Shown here piece by piece: positions 50,437 to 59,154 of a stretch of 64,000 nt of DNA. The stretch is taken from contig NZ_CP065139.1 of the NCBI RefSeq assembly GCF_015693305.1, positions 923,501 to 987,500 on the forward strand, read 5' to 3'. Numbering within the stretch: position 1 is the stretch's first letter; each line of letters opens with the position of its first letter. The notes under the pieces were generated by a model that saw nothing but the letters and a program-made list of their open reading frames with translations, was not told where the DNA came from and did no database searches. The translations under genes were made by a program, and so were the position numbers. The DNA comes from Sphingobium sp. Cam5-1 (GTDB lineage: Bacteria; Pseudomonadota; Alphaproteobacteria; Sphingomonadales; Sphingomonadaceae).

Positions 50437-51341
50437 CGCCGGGCGCTCCCCGAATAGATGGTTTCGCGGCGGTCGCCGATGACCAGCTCGATTGGTTGGC
50501 GGGGGGCAGGGGCGGGGCGGGCCTGTGCGGCCACGGGCGCAGGGCGCGCGGGTAGGGCTTGGGCGAGCGGGGCGGGATCAGGACCGTTGGAATTGGCTGG
50601 TGCGACCGTCACCTGCTCGCTGTCCACCGGATTGCGGAGGGAAAGAGTGAGCGCGCCCGTGCTTTTCGCCAGTGATAGGATGGAGACCTGACGGGGATTG
50701 AGTGCCAGTGTCACGGTTCGGGCGGGCGGCGGCGGAGAGGACAGCTGCTCCTTGGTGCCGGATGCTGGCGCGGTGCCGAGGACGGTGTCGCCCACGGCGA
50801 GGACCTGAACCATCTGCAACAACGTCTGGGCGCGGCTGCGGCCTGCGCCACGCGCGCCGCTGATGGCGTCGGCGCCGGGATAGACGACCTGTACGTCCAC
50901 GCGGTCGCCGGGGCGGACGAGGCCCGCCACCGCGATTTCCGCTGTGGTGTCGATGCTGATCGCCCGCATGCCGACGGGCACGCGGATCGCGAGCTTTTCC
51001 TCGCCGCCGACCGCGTCCCGGGGGATGAGCGCACCTGCGGCAATGGCGCGGGCGGCGACCTTGCCTATCAGTTCGGCGGGCGTCGCGGCAGTCGGGTGGC
51101 GAGTGGGGTCAGCTATTGCATTGCGGATCATGGCGGCGGTGATTGTCTCGCCTGTCCGGATCGGGCGGGCGGCGGATGCAAGGATGACGGGTTGGGGGGA
51201 TCGACTGTCCGCCGCCGACCGGGCCATCGGGACCGTCGCGGCTGATGACCGTTGCATTTCACGCACGCCCAGCAGCAGGAACAGCATGGCGGCAACCATG
51301 CCTGCAACCATCATGATCCTGGCTTTCCACCCCAATTGCAT
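50433..51341 (-). CDS. rcpC: Flp pilus assembly protein RcpC/CpaB
   Basis: A 302-residue CpaB/RcpC family protein. One N-terminal membrane helix (IMMVAGMVAAMLFLLLGV), a SAF domain with ARPIRTGETITAAMIRN and GKVAARAIAAGALIPRDAV, then RVPVGMRAISIDTTAEIAVAGLVRPGDRVDVQVVY and a Pro/Ala-rich end. It is the first gene of the Tad operon. The start at 51341 has GGGGGG 6 bases before; a longer frame to 51392 is unsupported. It aids secretin assembly in the periplasm. Confidence 0.88.
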   Translation of the reverse strand: MQLGWKARIMMVAGMVAAMLFLLLGVREMQRSSAATVPMARSAADSRSPQPVILASAARPIRTGETITAAMIRNAIADPTRHPTAATPAELIGKVAARAIAAGALIPRDAVGGEEKLAIRVPVGMRAISIDTTAEIAVAGLVRPGDRVDVQVVYPGADAISGARGAGRSRAQTLLQMVQVLAVGDTVLGTAPASGTKEQLSSPPPPARTVTLALNPRQVSILSLAKSTGALTLSLRNPVDSEQVTVAPANSNGPDPAPLAQALPARPAPVAAQARPAPAPRQPIELVIGDRRETIYSGSARR

Positions 51342-51358
51342 CAATTCCCCCCTTGATC

Positions 51359-51486
51359 TTGCGTCCACGCAAATCGCTCCGTGTGGAGGCAAGATCCTGT
51401 AGCTTCGGGGAATCTATGCGTTATCGGCGGCCGAGGGGACTGGAGATGCCGCCGATTTGATGGGACCGGAGGGGCAAATATTGCCC
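51359..51486. promoter_or_regulatory. two short palindromes upstream of the Tad operon
   Basis: TTGCGT-CC-ACGCAA (51359-51372) lies 18 bases before the rcpC start. GGGCAA-ATA-TTGCCC (51472-51486) lies about 130 bases before it. Both have 6 bp perfect arms. They are in the 273 bp gene-free space before the stress-protein gene and are candidate regulator sites for the pilus operon. No convincing -35/-10 pair was identified. Confidence 0.35.
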
Positions 51487-51614
51487 GGCGTTAACTTCTT
51501 TGCCCCGAATTTGCGTGGCGCGGCGTGCGCAAGGGCTTTTCTTGCGTGTGCCCAACCCCGTGAAAGGTTCAATTTGGCGCAATCTCTCCGGATCGGAGCT
51601 TCGCTGCGCCCTCT

Positions 51615-52433
51615 TCAGTGCGCCAGCAACAGCGGAACATGCGCCTCGCGCAGCATCGTGCGGGTTACGCCACCAAAGACGAGTTCGCGCCAGCGGCTGT
51701 GCCCGAATGCGCCCATCACCATCCAGTCGGGCTTCAGCACATTGATCGCGGCTTTCAGCGTTGCCTCCACCGTGCGGCCATCCTGCGGCCATGTATGGAA
51801 TTGCGTCTTGACGCCATGGCGAGAGAGATATTCGGGCGCATCGGTCGCAGGGAAGGGGTATTTGCCCACCTCCTCAACGGTCACAACGTCCACGTCTGCG
51901 GCATGCTTCAGCAGCGGCACGGCCAGACGGAGCGCGGCCGACGCCTCGCGCGATCCTTCCCAGGCGACGAGCGCCCGGCCCGTGATCATCATGCCCCGTG
52001 CGTCCTCCGGCACGGCGAGGACCGGCGTGCGGCCGCCCATCGCCAGATCGGCGGCGAGATGCAATGGATCGCTCATTTCCCGCCGAGGGCCAGCGGGCAG
52101 CGTCACGATCATTAAGTCGCATAAGGCGGACGCTGAAAGCAGGCCGTGAACGATGTCGCCATCCACCTGCCGCCAATCCCAATTCACGTCTTCGCGTTGC
52201 AGCCGTTCCTCCACCTTCGCACGCATGCGCGCATCGATCTGATGCAGTTCGGCCATGATCGCGGGGGCGATGGACGCCCCGCCGTAAAGATCCCCGGCGA
52301 CAAGGTTAGGCATGGAGGTGACCTGTACGCAGTGGATATGCGCATCGAGCGCCCGGGCAATGTCGCTGGCGGCCTGGAGTCGGCTCTCCATGGCGCTATC
52401 GTCGTGAATGTGGAGCAGAATGGATGTCATCAC
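51615..52433 (-). CDS. universal stress protein, tandem Usp domains
   Basis: A 272-residue protein with two Usp folds. The first (1-about 140) is diverged. The second has the ATP-binding G-2x-G-9x-G-(S/T) motif in MGAFGHSRWRELVFGGVTRTML near the C-terminus. It starts MMTSILLHIHDDSAMESRLQAASDIA. Such UspE-like proteins respond to starvation and low oxygen. It lies between the Tad operon and a divergent pilin gene. Confidence 0.85.
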   Translation of the reverse strand: MMTSILLHIHDDSAMESRLQAASDIARALDAHIHCVQVTSMPNLVAGDLYGGASIAPAIMAELHQIDARMRAKVEERLQREDVNWDWRQVDGDIVHGLLSASALCDLMIVTLPAGPRREMSDPLHLAADLAMGGRTPVLAVPEDARGMMITGRALVAWEGSREASAALRLAVPLLKHAADVDVVTVEEVGKYPFPATDAPEYLSRHGVKTQFHTWPQDGRTVEATLKAAINVLKPDWMVMGAFGHSRWRELVFGGVTRTMLREAHVPLLLAH

Positions 52434-52581
52434 ACCTCTCCATGCTCTTAAGACCGCGAAAATGGTCGCCTTCTTATACCCTTATTTGCCCATCGCGGTT
52501 AATAGCATTTATGTTATATATCCAAAGGCGGGTGTGAACGCCGTGCGCCGGGAAGGCGCATCGGCGAATGGGGGAAGCATC

Positions 52582-52992
52582 ATGCCTGGAATCTTTTCAG
52601 CTTCAAGACTGTGGCGCGATCGTGGAGGCGCTACGGCTGCCGAATATGCGCTTTTGCTGGCCATCATCGGTGGCGGGATGGTCGGGGCGACCTGGCTGTT
52701 GGGGCAGGCGGTAGGCAGTCAGATGAACCAGCAGGTAGCCCTGTTCGCATCATCCGCAGGGAGTAGCTCGACGAGCTCGTCAAGCTCATCCAGCGGCGGA
52801 TCGAGTGCTGGTGGCGGCTCTTCGACCGGCGGAAGTAGCTCCAGCACCGGCGGAGGTGGCACCACGACGACGAGTACTGGCGGGACTACGACGGGCGGCG
52901 CAAGCTCAGGAAATGGCAGCTCCGGGAACGGGAGCTCGGGTAACGGCAGTTCCGGGAATGGAAGCTCGGGCAACGGCAACGGTAAGAAGTAA
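52582..52992 (+). CDS. Flp-type pilin with long Ser/Gly/Asn-rich tail
   Basis: A 136-residue protein. Residues 1-16 form a leader (MPGIFSASRLWRDRGG) with a processing site Gly16/Ala17; Glu21 and Tyr22 sit at +5/+6 (ATAAEYALLLAIIGGGMVGA), then a helix. Residues 58-136 are almost only Ser, Gly, Thr, Asn and Ala, ending in five SGNGS-like repeats and NGNGKK. A normal Flp pilin ends near residue 60. The tail could be surface-exposed, glycosylated or an interaction spacer. The start at 52582 has GGGGAAGC upstream. It is divergent from the stress protein and outside the Tad operon. Confidence 0.8.
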   Translation: MPGIFSASRLWRDRGGATAAEYALLLAIIGGGMVGATWLLGQAVGSQMNQQVALFASSAGSSSTSSSSSSSGGSSAGGGSSTGGSSSSTGGGGTTTTSTGGTTTGGASSGNGSSGNGSSGNGSSGNGSSGNGNGKK

Positions 52993-53211
52993 GGCGTCGG
53001 GAGCGGAGCAAGGAGGCTCGCTCCGCTTGCTGCGACAGAGGTTTGCAGCGGGGCGCACACATGGCCAAGGTGCACGCGTCCCGCAGGCAGCTTATCCTGA
53101 AATATCCGGACGGTCAGGAATAATTTTTACACTCATTCAATTTTGTAGGACTATTTTTGCGGGCTCGCGCGTATTATATTCGTAACATGACTACTGCGGC
53201 GGGAGTCGTCA

Positions 53212-55155
53212 GTGACGAAAAGCGAACTGTTTTCGAGCTTCACCCGGAATTTTGACGAACGGCGTCAAGCCGAGATGTCGATTGAGGATTATTTGCTGGG
53301 ATGCCGCAATGATCCTTTGATGCATGCATCAGCACCGGAACGCCTGCTGGCGGCGATCGGCGAGCCGGAGATCATAGACACATCCCGCGACCAACGGCTC
53401 GGGCGGATCTTCATGAACCGCACCATCCGCCGATACAAAAGTTTCGCCAATTTCTACGGCATGGAAGCGACCATCGAACATATCGTCAGCTTCCTGCGTC
53501 ATGCCAGCCAAGGGTTGGAGGAGCGTAAGCAGATTCTCTATCTGCTCGGCCCGGTCGGTGGCGGCAAGTCTTCGCTGGCGGAACGGCTCAAGGCGTTGAT
53601 GGAAACGCATCCCATCTATGCGCTGAAGGCCGGGGATGAGATCAGCCCGATCTTCGAAAGCCCGCTCGCCCTGTTCGATGCGGAAACGCACGGCGCGTTC
53701 ATCGAGGAAAATTACGGCATCCCGCGCCGCCGCCTGACCGGCATGATCAGCCCATGGGCGCGCAAGCGGCTGGATGAGTTTTCTGGCGATATCTCGCAGT
53801 TCAAGGTCATCCGCCTGATGCCATCGCGTATGCGGCAGATCGCCATCGCCAAGACCGAGCCGGGCGACGAGAATAATCAGGACATCAGCTCGCTGGTTGG
53901 CAAGGTCGATATTCGCAAGCTGGAGATGCTGTCGCAGAATGATCCCGATGCCTACAGCTATTCGGGCGGCCTTAATCGTGCGAACCAGGGGATGCTCGAA
54001 TTTGTCGAGATGTTCAAGGCGCCGATCAAGATGCTCCACCCGCTGCTGACCGCGACGCAGGAGGGCAATTATATCGGCACCGAAAATATCGGGGCCATTC
54101 CCTTTAACGGCATCATCATGGCGCATTCCAATGAATCGGAATGGGCGAATTTCAAGAATAACAAGAATAACGAAGCTTTCATCGACCGCATTTATGTTAT
54201 CAAGGTGCCCTATAGCTTGCAGGCTACCGAAGAACGACATGTGTATGAAAAGCTGCTGAGGGAGTCGGACCTCAGCAAGGCGCCCTGCGCTCCGGGGACA
54301 CTGGACATGCTCGCGCGCTTTTCTGTCCTCACGCGGCTGCGGGAGCATGAGAACAGCAATCTCTATTCCAAGATGCGCGTTTATGACGGCGAAATGCTGC
54401 GGGAGATCGATCCGCGCGCCAAGAGCATGCAGGAATATCGAGATGCCGCCGGGGTGGATGAGGGCATGTCGGGCACATCGACCCGCTTCGCCTTCAAGGC
54501 GCTGTCGGCGACCTTCAACCATGACAGCAGCGAAATAGCCGCCGATCCGGTCCACCTCATGTATGTGTTGGAAGGGATGGTCCGGCAGGAACAATTCCCC
54601 GCCGATGTCGAGGCCAAATATCTGGAATTCATCAAGGGCGAGCTTGCGCCGCGCTATGCAGAGTTCATCGGCAATGAAATCCAGAAGGCCTATCTGGAAA
54701 GCTATAACGACTACGGCCAGAACCTGTTCGACCGCTATGTCGCCTATGCCGACGCGTGGATCGAGGATCTGGACTTCAAGGACCCGGACACGGGGCAGCT
54801 TCTGGACCGGGAGGTCATCAATCAGGAACTCACCAAGACCGAAAAGCCCGCCGGGATCGCCAATCCCAAGGATTTCCGGAACGAGGTGGTGAAGTTCGCG
54901 CTGCGCATGCGGGCCAGTAATGACGGGCGCAATCCCAGCTGGACGAGCTATGAGAAGATTCGCGAAGTCATCGAAAAGCGGATGTTCAGCCAGGTCGAGG
55001 ACCTTCTGCCCGTCATCAGCTTCGGGTCCAAGAAGGATGGCGACACGGCGAGCAAGCATGACGAGTTCGTCGCGCGCATGATCGAGCGGGGCTACACCGA
55101 ACGGCAGGTCCGTCGGCTGGTGGAATGGTATATAAGGGTCAAGCAGGCCGGATAA
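53212..55155 (+). CDS. prkA: PrkA serine protein kinase (AAA+ type)
   Basis: A 647-residue PrkA protein. The N-terminal AAA domain has Walker A LLGPVGGGKSS (111-121) and a sensor region with GLNRANQGMLEFVEMFK and NGIIMAHSNESEW; the C-terminal kinase-like domain ends near VRRLVEWYIRVKQAG. The start is GTG with GGGAG 6 bases upstream. PrkA works with the DUF444 and SpoVR proteins in stationary-phase and stress adaptation. The 219 bp before it shows an AT-rich TATTATATT at about 53172 but no clear promoter. Confidence 0.93.
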   Translation: MTKSELFSSFTRNFDERRQAEMSIEDYLLGCRNDPLMHASAPERLLAAIGEPEIIDTSRDQRLGRIFMNRTIRRYKSFANFYGMEATIEHIVSFLRHASQGLEERKQILYLLGPVGGGKSSLAERLKALMETHPIYALKAGDEISPIFESPLALFDAETHGAFIEENYGIPRRRLTGMISPWARKRLDEFSGDISQFKVIRLMPSRMRQIAIAKTEPGDENNQDISSLVGKVDIRKLEMLSQNDPDAYSYSGGLNRANQGMLEFVEMFKAPIKMLHPLLTATQEGNYIGTENIGAIPFNGIIMAHSNESEWANFKNNKNNEAFIDRIYVIKVPYSLQATEERHVYEKLLRESDLSKAPCAPGTLDMLARFSVLTRLREHENSNLYSKMRVYDGEMLREIDPRAKSMQEYRDAAGVDEGMSGTSTRFAFKALSATFNHDSSEIAADPVHLMYVLEGMVRQEQFPADVEAKYLEFIKGELAPRYAEFIGNEIQKAYLESYNDYGQNLFDRYVAYADAWIEDLDFKDPDTGQLLDREVINQELTKTEKPAGIANPKDFRNEVVKFALRMRASNDGRNPSWTSYEKIREVIEKRMFSQVEDLLPVISFGSKKDGDTASKHDEFVARMIERGYTERQVRRLVEWYIRVKQAG

Positions 55156-55179
55156 ATAGATGGAGGCGCTTGGCCCACC

Positions 55180-56493
55180 ATGCACATAGTCGACAGACGG
55201 CTGAACCCAGGGGGCAAGAGCCTTGTCAACCGGCAACGGTTCCTGAGGAGGGCGAAGGCCTATGTCAGTCAGGCGGTGCGCGACAGCCTGAAGGACCGCA
55301 GCATCAAGGACCTCGCCGGAGAAGGCGAAATCACCATCCGCCGGGACGCGATCCACGAACCGACGCTGCACCGCGCGGCAAAGGGGGGCGACCGGGAACG
55401 CGTGCTGCCGGGCAATCGAGAGTTTCTGGAAGGCGACCGGATCAAGCGCCCCGATGGTGGCGGCGGCGGTGGCGGGGCACAGGCGGGGGAGGGCGAGGAT
55501 GAGGATGATTTCCGCTTCGCGCTCAGCCGGGAGGAGTTTCTTGACCTGTTCCTCGACGATCTTGAACTGCCCGATATGGCCAAGAAGAAGCTGGTCGCGG
55601 GCAAGATAGAGGGGATACGCCGCGCGGGTTACTCCACGATCGGAAACCCGTCCAACCTGTCTGTTCCGCGCACGATGCAGAAGGCCATGTCCCGCCGCAT
55701 CTCGCTGCGCCGTCCAAGTGGCCGCGACCTTAGCCGGATTGACGAGGCCATCGCCGAGATCGAGGGGCGTGCGGTGCCATTGCCCGACGATGCCGTGACG
55801 CTGGAAAGGCTGCGGGAGGAGCGGGTGCAGATCATTCGCCGCCGCAACCTCATCGCCTATATCGACCCTGTTGACCTACGCTTTCGCCGTTTCGAGCCTG
55901 TCCCCCGGCCCGTGGCTCAGGCGGTGATGTTCTGCCTGATGGACGTATCGGGTTCCATGACGGCGCATATGAAGGATCTCGCCAAGCGCTTCTTTGCGCT
56001 GCTGCACCTCTTCCTGTCGCGCTGTTACGAGCATGTCGATGTGGTGTTCATCCACCATACCGACCGTGCCGCCGAAGTGGACGAGGAAACCTTCTTCTAC
56101 AGCACGGTGACGGGCGGGACGCTGGTATCAAGCGCGCTCGACAAGCTGATCGAGGTGGTGAAGGATCGGTACAGCCCGAGCGACTGGAACATCTATGTCG
56201 CGCAGGCTTCCGATGGAGACACGCTGGCGTCGGACAATGCGCGCGTGGCCAACCTGATGCAGAATGAAATCCTGCCCTTCTGCCAATATTTCGCCTATTT
56301 GGAAGTGGGTCGGGAAGAGTTCGCCTCTATCGAGGCTGCGACCTCCACCACGGGGCTTTGGGAAGCCTATGCACCCGTCAGTCAGGCGAACCGGCAATTC
56401 ACCATGCGCAAGGTGTCACACCGGCGGGAAATATATCCGGTGTTCCGTGAGCTGTTCCAGCGGCGCGGCGTGGGTGAAAGGACGCCCGCTTGA
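55180..56493 (+). CDS. yeaH: YeaH/YhbH-family (DUF444) protein
   Basis: A 437-residue DUF444 protein. It begins MHIVDRRLNPGGKSLVNRQRFLRR, has the glycine-rich GGGGGGGAQAGEGEDEDDF linker near residues 90-110, and carries a von Willebrand A-like core with a MIDAS-type motif LMDVSGSMTAHMKD (about residues 250). ISRRISLRRPSGRD-like and EHVDVVFIHHTDRAAEVDE segments are family hallmarks. It always pairs with prkA and spoVR. It overlaps spoVR by 4 bp. Confidence 0.92.
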   Translation: MHIVDRRLNPGGKSLVNRQRFLRRAKAYVSQAVRDSLKDRSIKDLAGEGEITIRRDAIHEPTLHRAAKGGDRERVLPGNREFLEGDRIKRPDGGGGGGGAQAGEGEDEDDFRFALSREEFLDLFLDDLELPDMAKKKLVAGKIEGIRRAGYSTIGNPSNLSVPRTMQKAMSRRISLRRPSGRDLSRIDEAIAEIEGRAVPLPDDAVTLERLREERVQIIRRRNLIAYIDPVDLRFRRFEPVPRPVAQAVMFCLMDVSGSMTAHMKDLAKRFFALLHLFLSRCYEHVDVVFIHHTDRAAEVDEETFFYSTVTGGTLVSSALDKLIEVVKDRYSPSDWNIYVAQASDGDTLASDNARVANLMQNEILPFCQYFAYLEVGREEFASIEAATSTTGLWEAYAPVSQANRQFTMRKVSHRREIYPVFRELFQRRGVGERTPA

Positions 56494-58031
56494 CGGGCGC
56501 GCGCGCACCCGCCCCGCTGTTCACCGGCAGCGACTGGGATTTCTCGTTGATCAATCGCATCTATGAAGTGATCGAGCCGATCGCGCTTCAGGAGATGAAG
56601 CTCAACATCTATCCCAATCAGATAGAGATCATCAGTGCCGAACAGATGCTGGATGCCTATTCGTCGATCGGCATGCCGCTATTTTACAAACATTGGTCGT
56701 TCGGCAAACAGTTCGTGACCAATGAGATGCTCTACCGCAAAGGGCTTCGTGGCCTAGCCTATGAGCTGGTGATCAACAGTGACCCGTGCATCAACTATCT
56801 GATGCAGGAAAACAGCGCGACCATGCAGACGCTGGTCATCGCTCATGCCGCCTTTGGGCATAACCACTTCTTCAAAAATAATTATGTCTTTCGCCAATGG
56901 ACCGATGCGGAGGGCATTCTGGACTATCTGGAGTTCGCCAAAGGCTACATCGCCAGTTGCGAGGAGCGTTTTGGCCAGCTCGCCGTCGAGCGGGTGCTGG
57001 ATGCTGCTCACGCGTTGATGAACCAGGGCGTGCATCGTTATCCGCGCATTCGTCCCCGCGATTTGAAGGCGGAGGCCGAACGGGAGGCGGAGCGCCAGGC
57101 CTATCGCGACCGTATCTATGATGATCTTTGGCGCACGGTGCCGGTTGGCGCGAAGGCGGCTGCCGTCCCCTCGGACGAGCGCCGCGCCGCGCTGGGCCTG
57201 CCGCAGGAAAATATCCTCTATTTCCTGGAAAAGACCGGGCCGCTGCTTCAAAGCTGGCAGCGCGAGATATTGCGCATCGTCCGCCTGATCGCCCAATATT
57301 TCTATCCCCAGCGCCAGACCAAGGCGATGAACGAGGGGTGTGCGACCTATACCCATTATCGCATCATGACGATCCTGCACGATCGCGGCTGGATCACCGA
57401 TGGCGCTTTCATGGAGTTTATCCAGTCGCACACAGGCGTCGTCTATCAGCCGACGTTCGATTCCGGCCATTTCGGTGGCTTCAATCCCTATGCGCTGGGC
57501 TTTGGCATCATGTCCGACATTGAGCGGATTTGCATGGACCCGACGCCGGAGGATCGCGAATGGTTCAGCGACATTGCCGGTTCGCGTGATCCGGTGGAGG
57601 TGTTGAAGGATATCTGGGCCAATTATCGCGACGAAAGCTTCATATCGCAGTTCCTTAGCCCGCACCTTATCCGCCAGTGGCGCCTGTTCAAGCTGATCGA
57701 CAAGGAAAGCGAGTCGGAACTGCGCGTCGATGCCATTCATGATGAGCGCGGCTATCGCCGTATCCGCCGCGCGCTGGCCCGCGAGCATGACATTGCCCGG
57801 CAGGAGCCCGATATTCAGGTGGTGGATGTCGATCTGGCGGGCGACCGCACGCTGATGCTGGAACATGCGGTCATCGACGGTGTGGTGCTGGATGCGTCCG
57901 ATGCGGCAATGGTGTTGCAAAGCCTTGCCAATCTATGGGGTTATGAAGTGGCGCTAAGCGAAGTTCATGCCGAGAGCCGCAAGGAATTGAAAAGCCATCG
58001 TTGCCAGCCGCAGCAGGGCTGGATCGGCTGA
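56490..58031 (+). CDS. spoVR: SpoVR-family protein (YcgB-like)
   Basis: A 513-residue SpoVR-like protein. YPNQIEIISAEQMLDAYSSIGMP, FGHNHFFKNNYVFRQWTDAEGILDYL, MNEGCATYTHYRIMTILHDRGW and FNPYALGFGIMSDIERI are conserved blocks with many His/Glu. TTG at 56490 overlaps the DUF444 stop (TTGA); no better start is seen close by. SpoVR was named from Bacillus cortex formation, but in proteobacteria it is a stress protein of unknown mechanism. No terminator is evident after it. Confidence 0.9.
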   Translation: MTGARAPAPLFTGSDWDFSLINRIYEVIEPIALQEMKLNIYPNQIEIISAEQMLDAYSSIGMPLFYKHWSFGKQFVTNEMLYRKGLRGLAYELVINSDPCINYLMQENSATMQTLVIAHAAFGHNHFFKNNYVFRQWTDAEGILDYLEFAKGYIASCEERFGQLAVERVLDAAHALMNQGVHRYPRIRPRDLKAEAEREAERQAYRDRIYDDLWRTVPVGAKAAAVPSDERRAALGLPQENILYFLEKTGPLLQSWQREILRIVRLIAQYFYPQRQTKAMNEGCATYTHYRIMTILHDRGWITDGAFMEFIQSHTGVVYQPTFDSGHFGGFNPYALGFGIMSDIERICMDPTPEDREWFSDIAGSRDPVEVLKDIWANYRDESFISQFLSPHLIRQWRLFKLIDKESESELRVDAIHDERGYRRIRRALAREHDIARQEPDIQVVDVDLAGDRTLMLEHAVIDGVVLDASDAAMVLQSLANLWGYEVALSEVHAESRKELKSHRCQPQQGWIG

Positions 58032-58190
58032 AGCGGTGCGCCGTGGCGGCCAGCCCCCGGCGGCCCGAAGATTCCATTTCCAAAGCAGGGCGGAAAAGCG
58101 TAAATTCTGCCGCGTTTCGCGAGTGGCTCCAGCGATCGGTCGCATCTTGCGATGCATGGAGCGCTCAACAAGAAGCAGGAGAGCATTTTC

Positions 58191-58397
58191 ATGACTCATG
58201 CCCTCAATGCACAAGAATGTCTTGAACGAGCCCGGATGCACGAACAGCTTGCGGCGACAACCGCCGATGCGTCTGCGCGGACCATGCATCAGGCAATGGC
58301 CGCGGAATTTCGCCGCCGCGCCGCGATGGGGACGATCGACGGAGTTAGCCCGGTGATCAGCAAACCGGTAATCGAGCTGACCGTCAACGCCGCCTGA
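58191..58397 (+). CDS. small conserved-looking protein, unknown
   Basis: A 68-residue frame starting at 58191 with AGGAG 10 bases upstream, 159 bp after spoVR. One predicted helical region, NAQECLERARMHEQLAATTADASARTMHQAMAAEFRRRAAM, is followed by a short strand-rich end (VSPVISKPVIELTVNAA). It has no membrane segment or known motif. It reads like the small His/Arg/Ala-rich proteins common in sphingomonads. It ends 13 bp before the convergent cobF stop. Confidence 0.6.
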   Translation: MTHALNAQECLERARMHEQLAATTADASARTMHQAMAAEFRRRAAMGTIDGVSPVISKPVIELTVNAA

Positions 58398-58410
58398 GCC
58401 GCTTCTTTCG

Positions 58411-59154
58411 TCAGGCGTCCCGGCGCAGCAGATATACGTCCATGACCCATCCATGCCGATGGCGCAGCTGTGCCCGGCGGTCAATGATCGCTGGCCCCGT
58501 CACCGCCAAAGGCCCGTGGGCCAGCGACTGATGCTCCATGCCCAGATAGGCGCCCCACCAGATCGTCAGCCCCTCCGGCTCCAGCGTCTGGAATGCGCAA
58601 TGCCCGTCCAGCATCACGACGGCATCGCGTATGCCGCCCGGCCAGCCCCGTTCGCGCAACTGGCGGCCGGTAGTGATCAGCACCGGATCGGCCAGCCGAT
58701 TGAGGCAGATGCCATGCGCTGCTGTCAGCGCCTGAATGCTGGTGATGCCGGGCACGACGCTGATCTCGACCGATGGGCCAAGCCGCTCCGAGATCCGCAG
58801 GCTGCTGTCGTAGAGCGAAGGGTCGCCCCAGACGAGCAGCGCAACCGTGCCGCCATCGGGCAGGTGCAGGGCGATCTGCTCCATCCAGAGCGCGGCGATC
58901 GCGTCATGCCATTCTATGACCGCCTCGACATAGGCGGCCTGATCCGTTCGGGTGGGCATGTCGAACTCTGCGATGCGTGCCGGGCCGGTCAGTAGTTGCG
59001 CACAAATGGACCGGCGCAGGTCGATCAGGTCGGACTTGGCCTCTCCCTTGCGCGGCAGCAGGATCAGGTCAGCCTCGTTCATCGCCCGGATGGCGGCGAG
59101 CGTCAGATGATCGGGATTGCCTGTGCCGATGCCGATCAGGGATAAGCGGATCAT
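58411..59154 (-). CDS. cobF: precorrin-6A synthase (deacetylating), CobF
   Basis: A 247-residue SAM-dependent methyltransferase of the tetrapyrrole family. IGIGTGNPDHLTLAAIRAMNEADLILLPRKGE, LLVWGDPSLYDSSLRI and VVPGITSIQALTAAHGICLN are the family's SAM-site motifs; the opening and DMPTRTDQAAY with the acetyl-removing type fit CobF. It methylates C-1 and drives loss of acetate in the aerobic (oxygen-dependent) pathway. It is the last gene of the operon and overlaps cobB by 4 bp. Confidence 0.92.
   Translation of the reverse strand: MIRLSLIGIGTGNPDHLTLAAIRAMNEADLILLPRKGEAKSDLIDLRRSICAQLLTGPARIAEFDMPTRTDQAAYVEAVIEWHDAIAALWMEQIALHLPDGGTVALLVWGDPSLYDSSLRISERLGPSVEISVVPGITSIQALTAAHGICLNRLADPVLITTGRQLRERGWPGGIRDAVVMLDGHCAFQTLEPEGLTIWWGAYLGMEHQSLAHGPLAVTGPAIIDRRAQLRHRHGWVMDVYLLRRDA

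Noticed and set aside
52905-52980. Short tandem repeats that might suggest a CRISPR array
   Set aside because: The unit is 15 bases, without spacers, and lies in frame inside the pilin tail.
53329-55371. A 680-codon open frame on the minus strand opposite prkA
   Set aside because: Antisense shadow of prkA, which has clear domains and motifs in its own frame.
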